Shown here: piece by piece, positions 1 to 5,308 of the stretch | How positions within the stretch are numbered: the first letter of the stretch is position 1 | Layout: each line of letters starts with the position of its first letter | From: Desulfobacteraceae bacterium | GTDB taxonomy: Bacteria; Desulfobacterota; DSM-4660; Desulfatiglandales; Desulfatiglandaceae | Reading direction: 5' to 3' | DNA length: 5,308 bases | Assembly: GCA_011048855.1 (NCBI GenBank) | Contig: DSCZ01000090.1 | Coordinates: 1-5,308, forward strand | Notes under the pieces: generated by a model | What the model was told of the DNA's origin: nothing | Databases searched by the model: none | What the model saw: the letters and a program-made list of their open reading frames with translations, nothing else | Program-made: the position numbers and the translations under genes

Positions 1-3000
1 CTTAAAGTCCTTTCCTATCTCCTTAAAAACAGAGAGCATACCTATCAGGGCCAAACGATGCGGGCGGTGGAGTTTTTCGAGACCAAAATCGAAGATGCGA
101 TGCTCTTTGGAGACATCAAGCGGGCGGTGGCCCCTGACACCGACGTGATTCTTTTTAACATAGACAGCAAAGCCGACAGCAAAACCGGCCGGGAGGCGGT
201 GCTTGCCGTTTTCTTGAAGGTGTTGAATGAAAAGCAGGGCTATGACGGCGATCACCCTCATATCGCCCACATGGAACGCTACCTGGATCGCCAGGGAAAG
301 CTTGAAGCCTTTCATGCGGCCTACCGGGACATCACCGGCACCGAGTGGATCGATGAGAGGGATGCTTATCAGTTCAATCGAGACCAGGTGATAGAGGCGT
401 TTCAGCGTACCCTCGGTCAAAGCCGGGAATCGGCTGAAAAATGGATCGACAATGCGGAGGGAAATTTTTCTCTCACGGTGGAAAACTTTGCGAGCTGGGT
501 CAAAGAGTTCCTCGACTCCAGAGGGCCTCAACACCGCCTGGTATTTCTGGTGGATGAAATTGGACAGTTCATTGGAACCGACGGCCACCTCATGCTCAAT
601 CTTCAAACCGTCGTTGAAGACCTGGGCACTCTGTGCGAAGGCCGTGCATGGGTCATCGTCACGGCCCAGGAAGAAATCGACAAGATCATAGGAGAGCTTC
701 GAAGCGCAGCGAAAAACGATTTCTCGAAAATTCAGGGCCGTTTTCAAATGCGCCTTTCCCTTTCAAGTGCCAACGCCGACGAGGTGATTCAAAAGCGTTT
801 GCTTGAGAAGGACGAACCGGTGGTAGCTGACCTCAAGGCCCTTTTCTCCGAAAAAGGCGACATACTTCGTCATCAACTGAGCTTTCGTGAGTGCGGAATG
901 ACCCTGAGGGCTTATGCCGATGCCGAAGATTTCGTGAAAAACTACCCTTTCGCCCCGTATCAGTTCAGATTGCTTCAAAAAATATTCGAGGTCATCAGGC
1001 GTGTTGGAGCCACCGGGCTTCACCTTGCCCGGGGTGAGCGCTCCCTGCTCGATGCCTTTCAAACCGCCGGCAGAAATGCGGCGTTGAAAGAGGTTGGCGC
1101 GTTTGTGCCTCTCTATGAGTTCTACCCATCCATTGAAAGCTTCCTCGACACAACGGTCAAACGGACCATCGAACAGGCCACGGATAACCCCAGTCTGGAA
1201 CCGTTTGACATCAAACTGCTGCAGGTTCTTTTCCTGATCCGCTACGTAGAGGAAATGAAAGGAAATGTGGATAACCTGGTGACCCTGTGCCTTGATGAAA
1301 TCGATGCAGACCGTCTGGCCCTTCGTCACCGCATCGAGGCAAGCCTCCAGCGGCTCGAAAAGGAGACGTTGATCAACCGCAGCGGCGACAACTACTTTTT
1401 CCTGACAAATGAGGAGAGAGATGTCAGCCGGGAGATCAAAAATGTGGAATTGAGCAGTCCTGAAGAAGCCAAAATCCTGGGCGAACTCCTGTTCGAAGAT
1501 GTGCTTAAAGGGCAGGTGAAACATCGTTATTCCAAAAACAAAATGGATTTCGTCTTCAACCGGATATGCGATATGCACCCGATCGGAAGGCGGGTGGAAA
1601 ATGGGTTGACCGTTTCGGTGATCACCCCTCTTGCCGATGAATACCCAATGTACGGGGAGCAGAAATGCGTGCTTGAAAGCAAGAACGACGGGGGCCAAAT
1701 CATCATCCGCCTCAAGGACGACAAAAACCTGGGAGAGGAACTTCGAATCCATGCACAGACCGAAAAATATCTGAGGATCAAAAACGACAGCAGCCTGCCG
1801 GACTCCACGAAGCGGATTTTGCGCGAAAATGCCGATGACAACCGTGAAAGACGCCAACGGTTGAACCTCATGCTCGGAGAAATGCTGACGGAGGCAGATT
1901 ATTTCGCGGACGGCCAGGGCATTCAGATCAAGGCATCAACACCCGCCGCGTGTCTGTCCGATGCGCTGGAGTATCTCATCACCAATTCCTTTTCAAAGAT
2001 GGGATATCTGAAACACCTGTCGCAGGATCCCTTAAAGGAAATCCAGGCTGTGCTCCGGACCAACGACGTCACCCAGCTCACCCTGGCACTCACCATGGAA
2101 GAGAACAACCCGCAGGCCCTCGAAGAGCTGCGGAACTATGTTGAACTCTGCGACATAAAACATCATCAGATCGTCATTCACGATATGATCGAAAAACGGT
2201 TCAACGCCCGCCCCTACGGCTGGCCGGACATGGAAGTGATCCTTCTGGTGGCGCGTCTTCTTGCGATCGGTGAGATCAGCCTGAAACTCGAAAACGAAAC
2301 CCTCCCGCTTAATAAAGTCTACGAACCCATCAAGACCCCCGCGAAATGGCGAAAACTCACCATCCACAAGCGAAAGACCTCCGATCCCATGGCGCTCCAG
2401 AAAGCGCGCCAGCTTGGGCAGGATGTCTTCTCCACCATGGGGCCGGACAATGAAGACGCCCTGTGCGCATTCTTGAGGGAAAGGCTCAGAATATGGGAAG
2501 AAGCTCTGCTCCGGTTCAAACCGCTCGCGGACACCGGCGATTACCCGGGGAAAAAAGAGATCGATGAAGCTCTTGGCCTGATCAAACCCCTTCTTTCCCT
2601 GGGGGAGAGTTACAGGTTTATTGAGCGCTTCAATCAGCAAAAGGACGACCTGCTGGATCTTTCAGATGAATACCATAACCTGGAACAGTTTTATGAAAAT
2701 CAAAGGCCGACCTGGGAAAAGCTCCGCGCCGCGCACCAGAAATTCACGTTGAACCATCTTGAGCTGGACCGGGATATGAATGCTTCTGCCGCGCTCAAAC
2801 GAATGGAGGAGATTCTCACGGCTCCCGCGCCCTATGGAATGCTTTATGAGGCCGAAGGGTTAATTCGGACCGTCGGAGAGGTCAACGAAGCGTTGATCCA
2901 GAAAGGGCGGGAAAAGGTCGCGGTGAAAATACCGGCCCTCATCGAAGAAATCAAAACGGAGCTTGATGCGGTTTCTGCGGACGACGATTTGCACGCCGAA

Positions 3001-3339
3001 TGCCTGAATGCGCTTCAGAAGCTGCACGATCAGGCGCTCAAGCAGGAAAGCATCGCCCACCTGAACCAGGCCGAGCAGGAGGCTCAAAAGGCGTTTGATT
3101 GGGCGATGGAAAAAATCGAGAAATTCGTCTCCAAACCTCCTGTGAAGCCCGCTACTGCCGGTGAAGGACCTGCAGTCAAACCACCGGTGGCCATCAAACC
3201 CCGTTGCATCGTCAACGCTGCCGAACTTGCAGGCCCAAATTATTTGGAAACATCGGATGATATTGATAAATTTCTGAGAGATCTACGGGAGAAGTTAGAA
3301 GACGCAATCAAAACAGGAAAGAGAGTTCAGATAAGATAA
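1..3339 (+). CDS. brxC: BREX system P-loop ATPase BrxC (5' partial)
   Basis: Large ATPase of the BREX phage-exclusion system, required with PglX and PglZ for defence in type 1 loci; cytoplasmic. The frame is open to base 1 and the codons before the first ATG (58) read LKVLSYLLKNREHTYQGQT. In BrxC this stretch directly follows the Walker A loop (GSGKSHF), so the ATG at 58 is internal and the true start with Walker A lies upstream of the window. Visible parts: the conserved RAVEFF and FNIDSKADSK stretches; Walker B, LVFLVDE, with D at 553-555 and E at 556-558; a sensor-like strand WVIVTAQEE at 649-675; IQGRF at 730-744 with a possible finger Arg; YQFRLLQKIFEVIRR with GLHLARGERS; a long charged helical, probably coiled-coil region at about 2600-3120; a Pro/Lys-rich linker at about 3130-3204; and a short C-terminal domain ending GKRVQIR. 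The 1112 codons present suggest a full length near 1200 residues, normal for the family. No frameshift is seen. Identification is by family recall, not a search. Confidence 0.96.
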   Translation, partial: LKVLSYLLKNREHTYQGQTMRAVEFFETKIEDAMLFGDIKRAVAPDTDVILFNIDSKADSKTGREAVLAVFLKVLNEKQGYDGDHPHIAHMERYLDRQGKLEAFHAAYRDITGTEWIDERDAYQFNRDQVIEAFQRTLGQSRESAEKWIDNAEGNFSLTVENFASWVKEFLDSRGPQHRLVFLVDEIGQFIGTDGHLMLNLQTVVEDLGTLCEGRAWVIVTAQEEIDKIIGELRSAAKNDFSKIQGRFQMRLSLSSANADEVIQKRLLEKDEPVVADLKALFSEKGDILRHQLSFRECGMTLRAYADAEDFVKNYPFAPYQFRLLQKIFEVIRRVGATGLHLARGERSLLDAFQTAGRNAALKEVGAFVPLYEFYPSIESFLDTTVKRTIEQATDNPSLEPFDIKLLQVLFLIRYVEEMKGNVDNLVTLCLDEIDADRLALRHRIEASLQRLEKETLINRSGDNYFFLTNEERDVSREIKNVELSSPEEAKILGELLFEDVLKGQVKHRYSKNKMDFVFNRICDMHPIGRRVENGLTVSVITPLADEYPMYGEQKCVLESKNDGGQIIIRLKDDKNLGEELRIHAQTEKYLRIKNDSSLPDSTKRILRENADDNRERRQRLNLMLGEMLTEADYFADGQGIQIKASTPAACLSDALEYLITNSFSKMGYLKHLSQDPLKEIQAVLRTNDVTQLTLALTMEENNPQALEELRNYVELCDIKHHQIVIHDMIEKRFNARPYGWPDMEVILLVARLLAIGEISLKLENETLPLNKVYEPIKTPAKWRKLTIHKRKTSDPMALQKARQLGQDVFSTMGPDNEDALCAFLRERLRIWEEALLRFKPLADTGDYPGKKEIDEALGLIKPLLSLGESYRFIERFNQQKDDLLDLSDEYHNLEQFYENQRPTWEKLRAAHQKFTLNHLELDRDMNASAALKRMEEILTAPAPYGMLYEAEGLIRTVGEVNEALIQKGREKVAVKIPALIEEIKTELDAVSADDDLHAECLNALQKLHDQALKQESIAHLNQAEQEAQKAFDWAMEKIEKFVSKPPVKPATAGEGPAVKPPVAIKPRCIVNAAELAGPNYLETSDDIDKFLRDLREKLEDAIKTGKRVQIR

Positions 3340-3345
3340 GGAAGG
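3338..3345 (+). promoter_or_regulatory. Orphan Shine-Dalgarno-like AAGGAAGG after brxC
   Basis: A strong purine-rich ribosome-binding-site-like string overlaps the brxC stop codon, yet no plausible gene starts 5-12 nt downstream. The next ATG (3364) is about 18 nt away and opens only a 17-codon frame. In a compact BREX operon this is where the pglX site would be expected. I infer it may be the former pglX ribosome-binding site, separated from pglX by the inserted block. A chance purine run remains possible. Confidence 0.4.
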
Positions 3346-3348
3346 AAA

Positions 3349-3374
3349 CCACGGATAACACGGATGACACGAAT
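3349..3374 (+). repeat. 9-bp-period repeat, three units (left copy)
   Basis: Starting at 3350 there are three consecutive 9-bp units: CACGGATAA, CACGGATGA, CACGAATAG (consensus CACGRATnn). The 26-nt core begins CCACGG and ends CACGAAT. It starts ten bases after the brxC stop. An ungapped copy lies inside pglX (4574-4599) and a degenerate inverted copy lies before pglX (4218-4243; 19 of 26 positions match this one). I recall repeats of this style dispersed between genes in Desulfobacterota and some other bacteria; their function is not established. Confidence 0.8.
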
Positions 3375-3382
3375 AGAGATTG

Positions 3383-3472
3383 CTTGGTCGCTCACCCACC
3401 TTAAATCCACCATCTAATTTTTCGATGAGCCATATCAAAGGTGGATTTAGTGGGATCCCCCTGGCGACCAGG
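3383..3472. repeat. Nested imperfect inverted repeat (about 90 nt)
   Basis: Three nested pairing blocks share one centre. The inner pair is TAAATCCACC (3402-3411) with GGTGGATTTA (3440-3449), 10 bp perfect. The middle pair is CCCAC (3395-3399) with GTGGG (3450-3454), separated from the inner stem by a 2-nt bulge. The outer pair is CTTGGTCGC (3383-3391) with GCGACCAGG (3464-3472), 9 bp including one G-U. The loop is 28 nt. There is no T-run after it, so it is not a standard intrinsic terminator. It could be a small palindromic mobile element, a folded RNA that tunes brxC mRNA, or the left part of a larger repeat element continuing to about 3597. No protein is supported here on either strand. 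Confidence 0.75.
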
Positions 3473-3597
3473 AAGGCGCCAGATGCTAGGCGCCGAGGAG
3501 CGACGACTGAGGCGTATGAGTAATACGCCGCAGAGAGGAGCAAGCGAAGGAACACCCCAGATGGCATCTTGATGGTGGATCAGGGCCACATCCCTGA
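3473..3597. repeat. GC-rich palindromic spacer with two hairpins
   Basis: GGCGCC occurs twice (3475-3480 and 3489-3494). A perfect 7-bp stem GGCGTAT/ATACGCC (3511-3517 with 3523-3529, 5-nt loop) extends outward past one A-G mismatch by CTG/CAG to span 3507-3533. A second perfect stem TCAGGG/CCCTGA (3580-3585 with 3592-3597) has a 6-nt loop. AGATGC at 3481 can also pair with GCATCT near 3565, closing a larger domain. Similar sequences seem familiar to me as dispersed intergenic elements of Desulfobacterota, which I cannot verify here. With the preceding inverted repeat it fills the gap of about 260 bases between brxC and the toxin-antitoxin promoter. No real gene is seen. Confidence 0.6.
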
Positions 3598-3598
3598 G

Positions 3599-3627
3599 TT
3601 GCACGTTTGAGGATGATCGGCTATCAT
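3599..3627 (+). promoter_or_regulatory. Candidate sigma-70 promoter of the toxin-antitoxin pair
   Basis: TATCAT (3622-3627) matches five of six positions of the -10 consensus. TTGCAC (3599-3604) keeps the TTG of a -35 box, and the spacer is exactly 17 bp. It lies just after the last hairpin and would give a leader of about 30 nt before the antitoxin ATG. Modules of this type are usually autoregulated, but no convincing operator palindrome overlaps these boxes. The -35 is weak, so this is a prediction. Confidence 0.4.
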
Positions 3628-3651
3628 TAAAACCATGCAATAAATCTTTTT

Positions 3652-3656
3652 GAGGA
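3652..3656 (+). promoter_or_regulatory. Ribosome binding site that fixes the antitoxin start
   Basis: GAGGA lies 8 nt before the ATG at 3665. It is only 2 nt before the ATG at 3659 and overlaps the region just after the TTG at 3650, so both earlier in-frame starts are badly placed. The start at 3665 (MGALIPLDEM) is therefore preferred. Confidence 0.7.
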
Positions 3657-3664
3657 ACATGATT

Positions 3665-3883
3665 ATGGGTGCTTTAATACCACTCGATGAAATGACAATC
3701 GAAGAAAAACTCGCAGCGATGGAACGGTTATGGGACGATCTCTGTCGAAACGCTGAATCTGTGCCATCACCCGAATGGCATCAAGACGTTCTATCCGCAA
3801 GAGAAAATCGGGTGCGGGAAGGAAAAGCCGTATTTTCATCCTTCGATAACGTCAAGGCCAGGATCAGGAAATCGACAGAATGA
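3665..3883 (+). CDS. Antitoxin, putative addiction module component family
   Basis: Small acidic protein of 72 residues that should bind and neutralise the toxin encoded next to it. It has the features I associate with the addiction-module component family (PF09720 / TIGR02574): an N-terminal amphipathic helix with the pattern MTIEEKLAAMERLWDDL (residues 10-26), a PSPEWHQDVL segment (34-43), a basic helix SARENRVREGKA (44-55), and a C-terminal tail FSSFDNVKARIR. No separate DNA-binding domain is evident at this length. It precedes the toxin, the usual order, and its TGA stop overlaps the toxin ATG, which implies translational coupling. Start choice rests on GAGGA 8 nt upstream; longer starts at 3650 (TTG) or 3659 would add 5 or 2 residues. 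The pair is foreign to the core BREX gene set and sits at the brxC/pglX junction. Family confidence is high; function in phage defence is unknown. Confidence 0.88.
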   Translation: MGALIPLDEMTIEEKLAAMERLWDDLCRNAESVPSPEWHQDVLSARENRVREGKAVFSSFDNVKARIRKSTE

Positions 3884-4170
3884 AAATAGATATCCTTGAC
3901 GAAGCCGAAGAAGACCTCATAAAAGGCTTTCAATTTTACGAACGCCAGTCGGCAGGTCTGGGACGTTACTTTCTGGATAGCATTTTTTCGGATATTGAAT
4001 CCCTCAAATCTTATGCCGGAATTCACCCTTTGCACTTTGGTTATCACAGGTTTCTTGCCAAGCATTTTCCTTTCGCTGTTTATTACCGAGTCGTGGCTTC
4101 GAACGTTCATATTTATGCCGTACTCGATTGCCGGCGCAATCCGGCCTGGATCCGAAATCGACTTTCATAA
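3880..4170 (+). CDS. RelE/ParE superfamily toxin
   Basis: Protein of 96 residues with the layout of the RelE/ParE fold: N-terminal strand MKIDIL; two helices with EAEEDLIKGFQFYERQSAGLGRYFLDSI (residues 8-35; the YxxxSxGLGxxFL pattern is typical); a central strand region HRFLAKHFPFAVYYRV (56-71); and the C-terminal strand with conserved tail VLDCRRNPAWIRNRL (81-95), where R85, R86 and the final Trp/Arg cluster are the usual functional positions. Family members either cleave mRNA on the ribosome (RelE-like) or poison gyrase (ParE-like). The sequence alone does not decide, though pairing with a PF09720-type antitoxin is common for this subgroup. It starts in the ATGA overlap with the antitoxin stop and is complete, with no frameshift, so the module looks intact. 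It ends 81 nt before pglX, same strand. Confidence 0.9.
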   Translation: MKIDILDEAEEDLIKGFQFYERQSAGLGRYFLDSIFSDIESLKSYAGIHPLHFGYHRFLAKHFPFAVYYRVVASNVHIYAVLDCRRNPAWIRNRLS

Positions 4171-4251
4171 TCGTTGCATCAATTATTCAAAGAAAATCCA
4201 TTTTTTAATTTTTTATAATTCGTGGAATTCTCGATACCCGTGGTCAAAAAA
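4171..4251 (+). promoter_or_regulatory. AT-rich pglX leader with TATAAT box
   Basis: This 81-nt gap is strongly AT-rich at 4181-4220, unlike the flanking BREX genes. TATAAT at 4214-4219 is a perfect -10 consensus, but I see no acceptable -35 at 16-19 bp (the bases at 4191-4196 are AGAAAA). The T-runs at 4202-4213 are not preceded by a stable stem, so a terminator is not supported. No Shine-Dalgarno sequence precedes the pglX ATG. The region may give pglX its own promoter after the insertion, but that is inference. Confidence 0.3.
4218..4243 (-). repeat. Inverted, decayed copy of the 9-bp-period repeat
   Basis: Read on the minus strand, this 26-nt segment begins CCACGG and ends CCACGAAT. It aligns without gaps to the copy after brxC (3349-3374) at 19 of 26 positions, with both ends matching exactly (six and seven bases). 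The units read CACGGGTAT, CGAGAATTC, CACGAAT; the middle one is degraded. It is opposite in orientation to the left copy, so the two bracket the palindromic element and the toxin-antitoxin genes. It ends 8 nt before the pglX ATG. Confidence 0.55.
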
Positions 4252-5308
4252 ATGAACCGAAACATCCTCAAAAACTATGCACCCAAGGCCCGGCGAGATT
4301 TCATCAAAGCGGTTACGGAACGCGCCGCCTACTACGGGCTTACCAAGAAAAAGATTGAGCCCATCATCGAGCAAGGAGAGGTGGCCGTTATTGCAGGCAA
4401 GCCTTTTCCCCTGGCTGTGGCTGAAAAACGCAAGCGTCTGGAGAGAAGAATCGCCCGGGAGGGCTTCGAGCAGGTGATGGAAGCCATGGCCTATACATGG
4501 TTCAATCGGTTCGTGGCGATACGGTTCATGGAGATTCATGGATATCTGGGTCATGGGTACAGGGTTCTTTCAACCACGAATAGTACGAATGACTCGAATA
4601 CAGCCGAAAAATTTCCAGATGGTTCAAAAAGCACATGGCTTCCGGATATCGTCAGATACGCCGAGCATGTGGACCTTCCCGATGTGGCCCGGGAAAACGT
4701 CATCGAGCTGAAATTGGCTGGAAACCGGGATGAAGAGCTTTACCGAAAGCTCCTGGTGGCCCAGTGTAATGCGCTCAACAAGGCCATGCCGTTTTTGTTC
4801 GAGGAAGTGGACCACGAAACCGAACTGCTCCTGCCCGAAAACCTCCTTCACTCAGATTCGCTGATCCGAAAACTGGTCAGAGAGATCCCTGAGGAAGAAT
4901 GGCAGGAAGTTGAAATCATCGGTTGGCTCTACCAGTTTTATATCTCGGAGAAGAAGGCCCAGGTTATCGGCAAGGTGGTCAAAAGCGAGGATATTCCGGC
5001 CGCCACCCAGCTTTTTACGCCCAACTGGATCGTCAAATACATGGTCCAGAACACCCTCGGAGGTAAGTGGCTCGCCACCTACCCCAACTCCCCGCTCAAA
5101 GGGAAGATGGAATATTACATCGAGCCGGCCGAGCAGGCCCCCGAGGTGGAAGAGAAGCTAAAAGCCGTTACACCCCAAAGCCTCGATCCGGAGAAATTGA
5201 CGCTCCTCGATCCTGCCTGCGGGTCCGGGCATATTCTTGTCGAAGCCTATGACCTTCTGAAAAACATCTACCAGGAACGGGGATACCGAACCAGGGACAT
5301 TCCACGCC
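4252..5308 (+). CDS. pglX: BREX-1 adenine-specific DNA methyltransferase PglX (3' partial)
   Basis: PglX methylates adenine N6 in a non-palindromic host motif, which separates self from phage DNA in BREX. The first 352 codons are present and open to the window end; the family is usually near 1200 residues. The start MNRNILKNYAPKARRDFI matches the conserved PglX N-terminus, so ATG 4252 is preferred over the in-frame GTG at 4240. Further signatures: EGFEQVMEAMAYTWFNRF, HSDSLIRKLV, EIIGWLYQFYISEKK, the TQLFTPNWIVKYMVQ segment before the catalytic domain, and SAM-binding motif I DPACGSGH (D320-H327; nt 5209-5232). The catalytic NPPY motif must lie beyond the window. No clear Shine-Dalgarno precedes the ATG. 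Oddity: after GYRVLS (to residue 107) there is a Thr/Ser/Asn-rich stretch (about 108-128) that includes an in-frame copy of the 9-bp repeat found after brxC; remembered homologues are shorter here. The frame stays intact. Confidence 0.95.
   Translation, partial: MNRNILKNYAPKARRDFIKAVTERAAYYGLTKKKIEPIIEQGEVAVIAGKPFPLAVAEKRKRLERRIAREGFEQVMEAMAYTWFNRFVAIRFMEIHGYLGHGYRVLSTTNSTNDSNTAEKFPDGSKSTWLPDIVRYAEHVDLPDVARENVIELKLAGNRDEELYRKLLVAQCNALNKAMPFLFEEVDHETELLLPENLLHSDSLIRKLVREIPEEEWQEVEIIGWLYQFYISEKKAQVIGKVVKSEDIPAATQLFTPNWIVKYMVQNTLGGKWLATYPNSPLKGKMEYYIEPAEQAPEVEEKLKAVTPQSLDPEKLTLLDPACGSGHILVEAYDLLKNIYQERGYRTRDIPR
4574..4599 (+). repeat. 9-bp-period repeat copy inside the pglX coding region
   Basis: Three units from 4575: CACGAATAG, TACGAATGA, CTCGAATAC. 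Over the 32 nt from 4572 to 4603 it matches 3347-3378 at 26 positions without gaps. Because the unit is three codons long, insertion or copy-number change keeps the pglX frame. It is read as T-N-S, T-N-D, S-N-T and falls between GYRVLS and the segment LPDIVRYAEHVDLPD, probably in a surface loop. Confidence 0.75.

Noticed and set aside
763..1857. Long minus-strand open frame (364 codons) inside brxC
   Set aside because: It is antisense to a clearly conserved protein, its translation shows no recognisable domain, and it results from the codon composition of brxC.
2032..2640. Minus-strand open frame of 202 codons inside brxC
   Set aside because: Antisense shadow of the conserved brxC C-terminal half, with no family resemblance of its own.
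3349..3378. CRISPR-like or iteron-like short tandem repeats
   Set aside because: Units are only 9 bp and contiguous with no spacers, there is no nearby replication gene, and just three units occur per site.
3364..3417. 17-codon frame (ATG 3364, stop 3415-3417) downstream of AAGGAAGG
   Set aside because: Spacing of about 18 nt is too long for the site, and the frame runs through the repeat and an inverted-repeat arm with no sign of selection as a peptide.
3295..3640. Two overlapping minus-strand open frames (3295-3567 and 3401-3640) across the spacer
   Set aside because: They cover the palindromic element, one overlaps the brxC end, and the peptides look like translated repeat sequence rather than a protein. 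Repeat-derived spurious frames are the better explanation.
4193..4213. Possible intrinsic terminator after the toxin
   Set aside because: T-runs are present, but the preceding bases form only a weak AT stem, so termination is not supported.
3995..4255. Plus-strand frame of 86 codons ending in an ATGA overlap with pglX
   Set aside because: It overlaps the RelE/ParE toxin in another frame and continues through the AT-rich spacer; the toxin frame has clear family motifs and this one has none.

Overview
The window is part of a type 1 BREX (bacteriophage exclusion) locus read left to right. It holds nearly all of brxC (P-loop ATPase), then an inserted block with a structured palindromic element and a two-gene toxin-antitoxin module, then the first 352 codons of pglX (the BREX adenine methyltransferase). 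Both large genes run off the window, so brxA/brxB are expected upstream and pglZ/brxL downstream, but none of these is visible. The host looks like a Gram-negative environmental bacterium. The protein style, the dispersed 9-bp CACGRATnn repeats and the GC-rich palindromic spacer fit Desulfobacterota (sulfate reducers), but that is recall-based inference.

Layout: 1-3339 brxC, missing its 5' end (the frame is open to base 1, and the Walker A motif must lie just upstream). 3340-3598 non-coding: an orphan ribosome-binding-site-like AAGGAAGG, a three-unit 9-bp repeat, then about 215 bp of nested inverted repeats. 3599-3664 a plausible promoter and leader. 3665-3883 antitoxin of the 'putative addiction module component' family. 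3880-4170 RelE/ParE-like toxin, overlapping the antitoxin by ATGA. 4171-4251 AT-rich spacer with a TATAAT box and an inverted, decayed copy of the 9-bp repeat. 4252-5308 pglX 5' part, ending shortly after methyltransferase motif I.

BrxC and PglX are core BREX proteins: PglX marks host DNA by N6-adenine methylation, and BrxC is an essential ATPase of the exclusion machinery. The toxin-antitoxin pair sits at the brxC/pglX junction, where accessory defence genes are known in some BREX islands. It may be a passenger that stabilises the island or an added abortive-infection layer; the sequence cannot separate these. The most unusual signal is the 9-bp-period repeat. It occurs three times as a 26-nt version: once just after brxC, once inverted just before pglX (so the two bracket the inserted block), and once in frame inside the pglX coding sequence, where it encodes a Thr/Ser/Asn-rich stretch.
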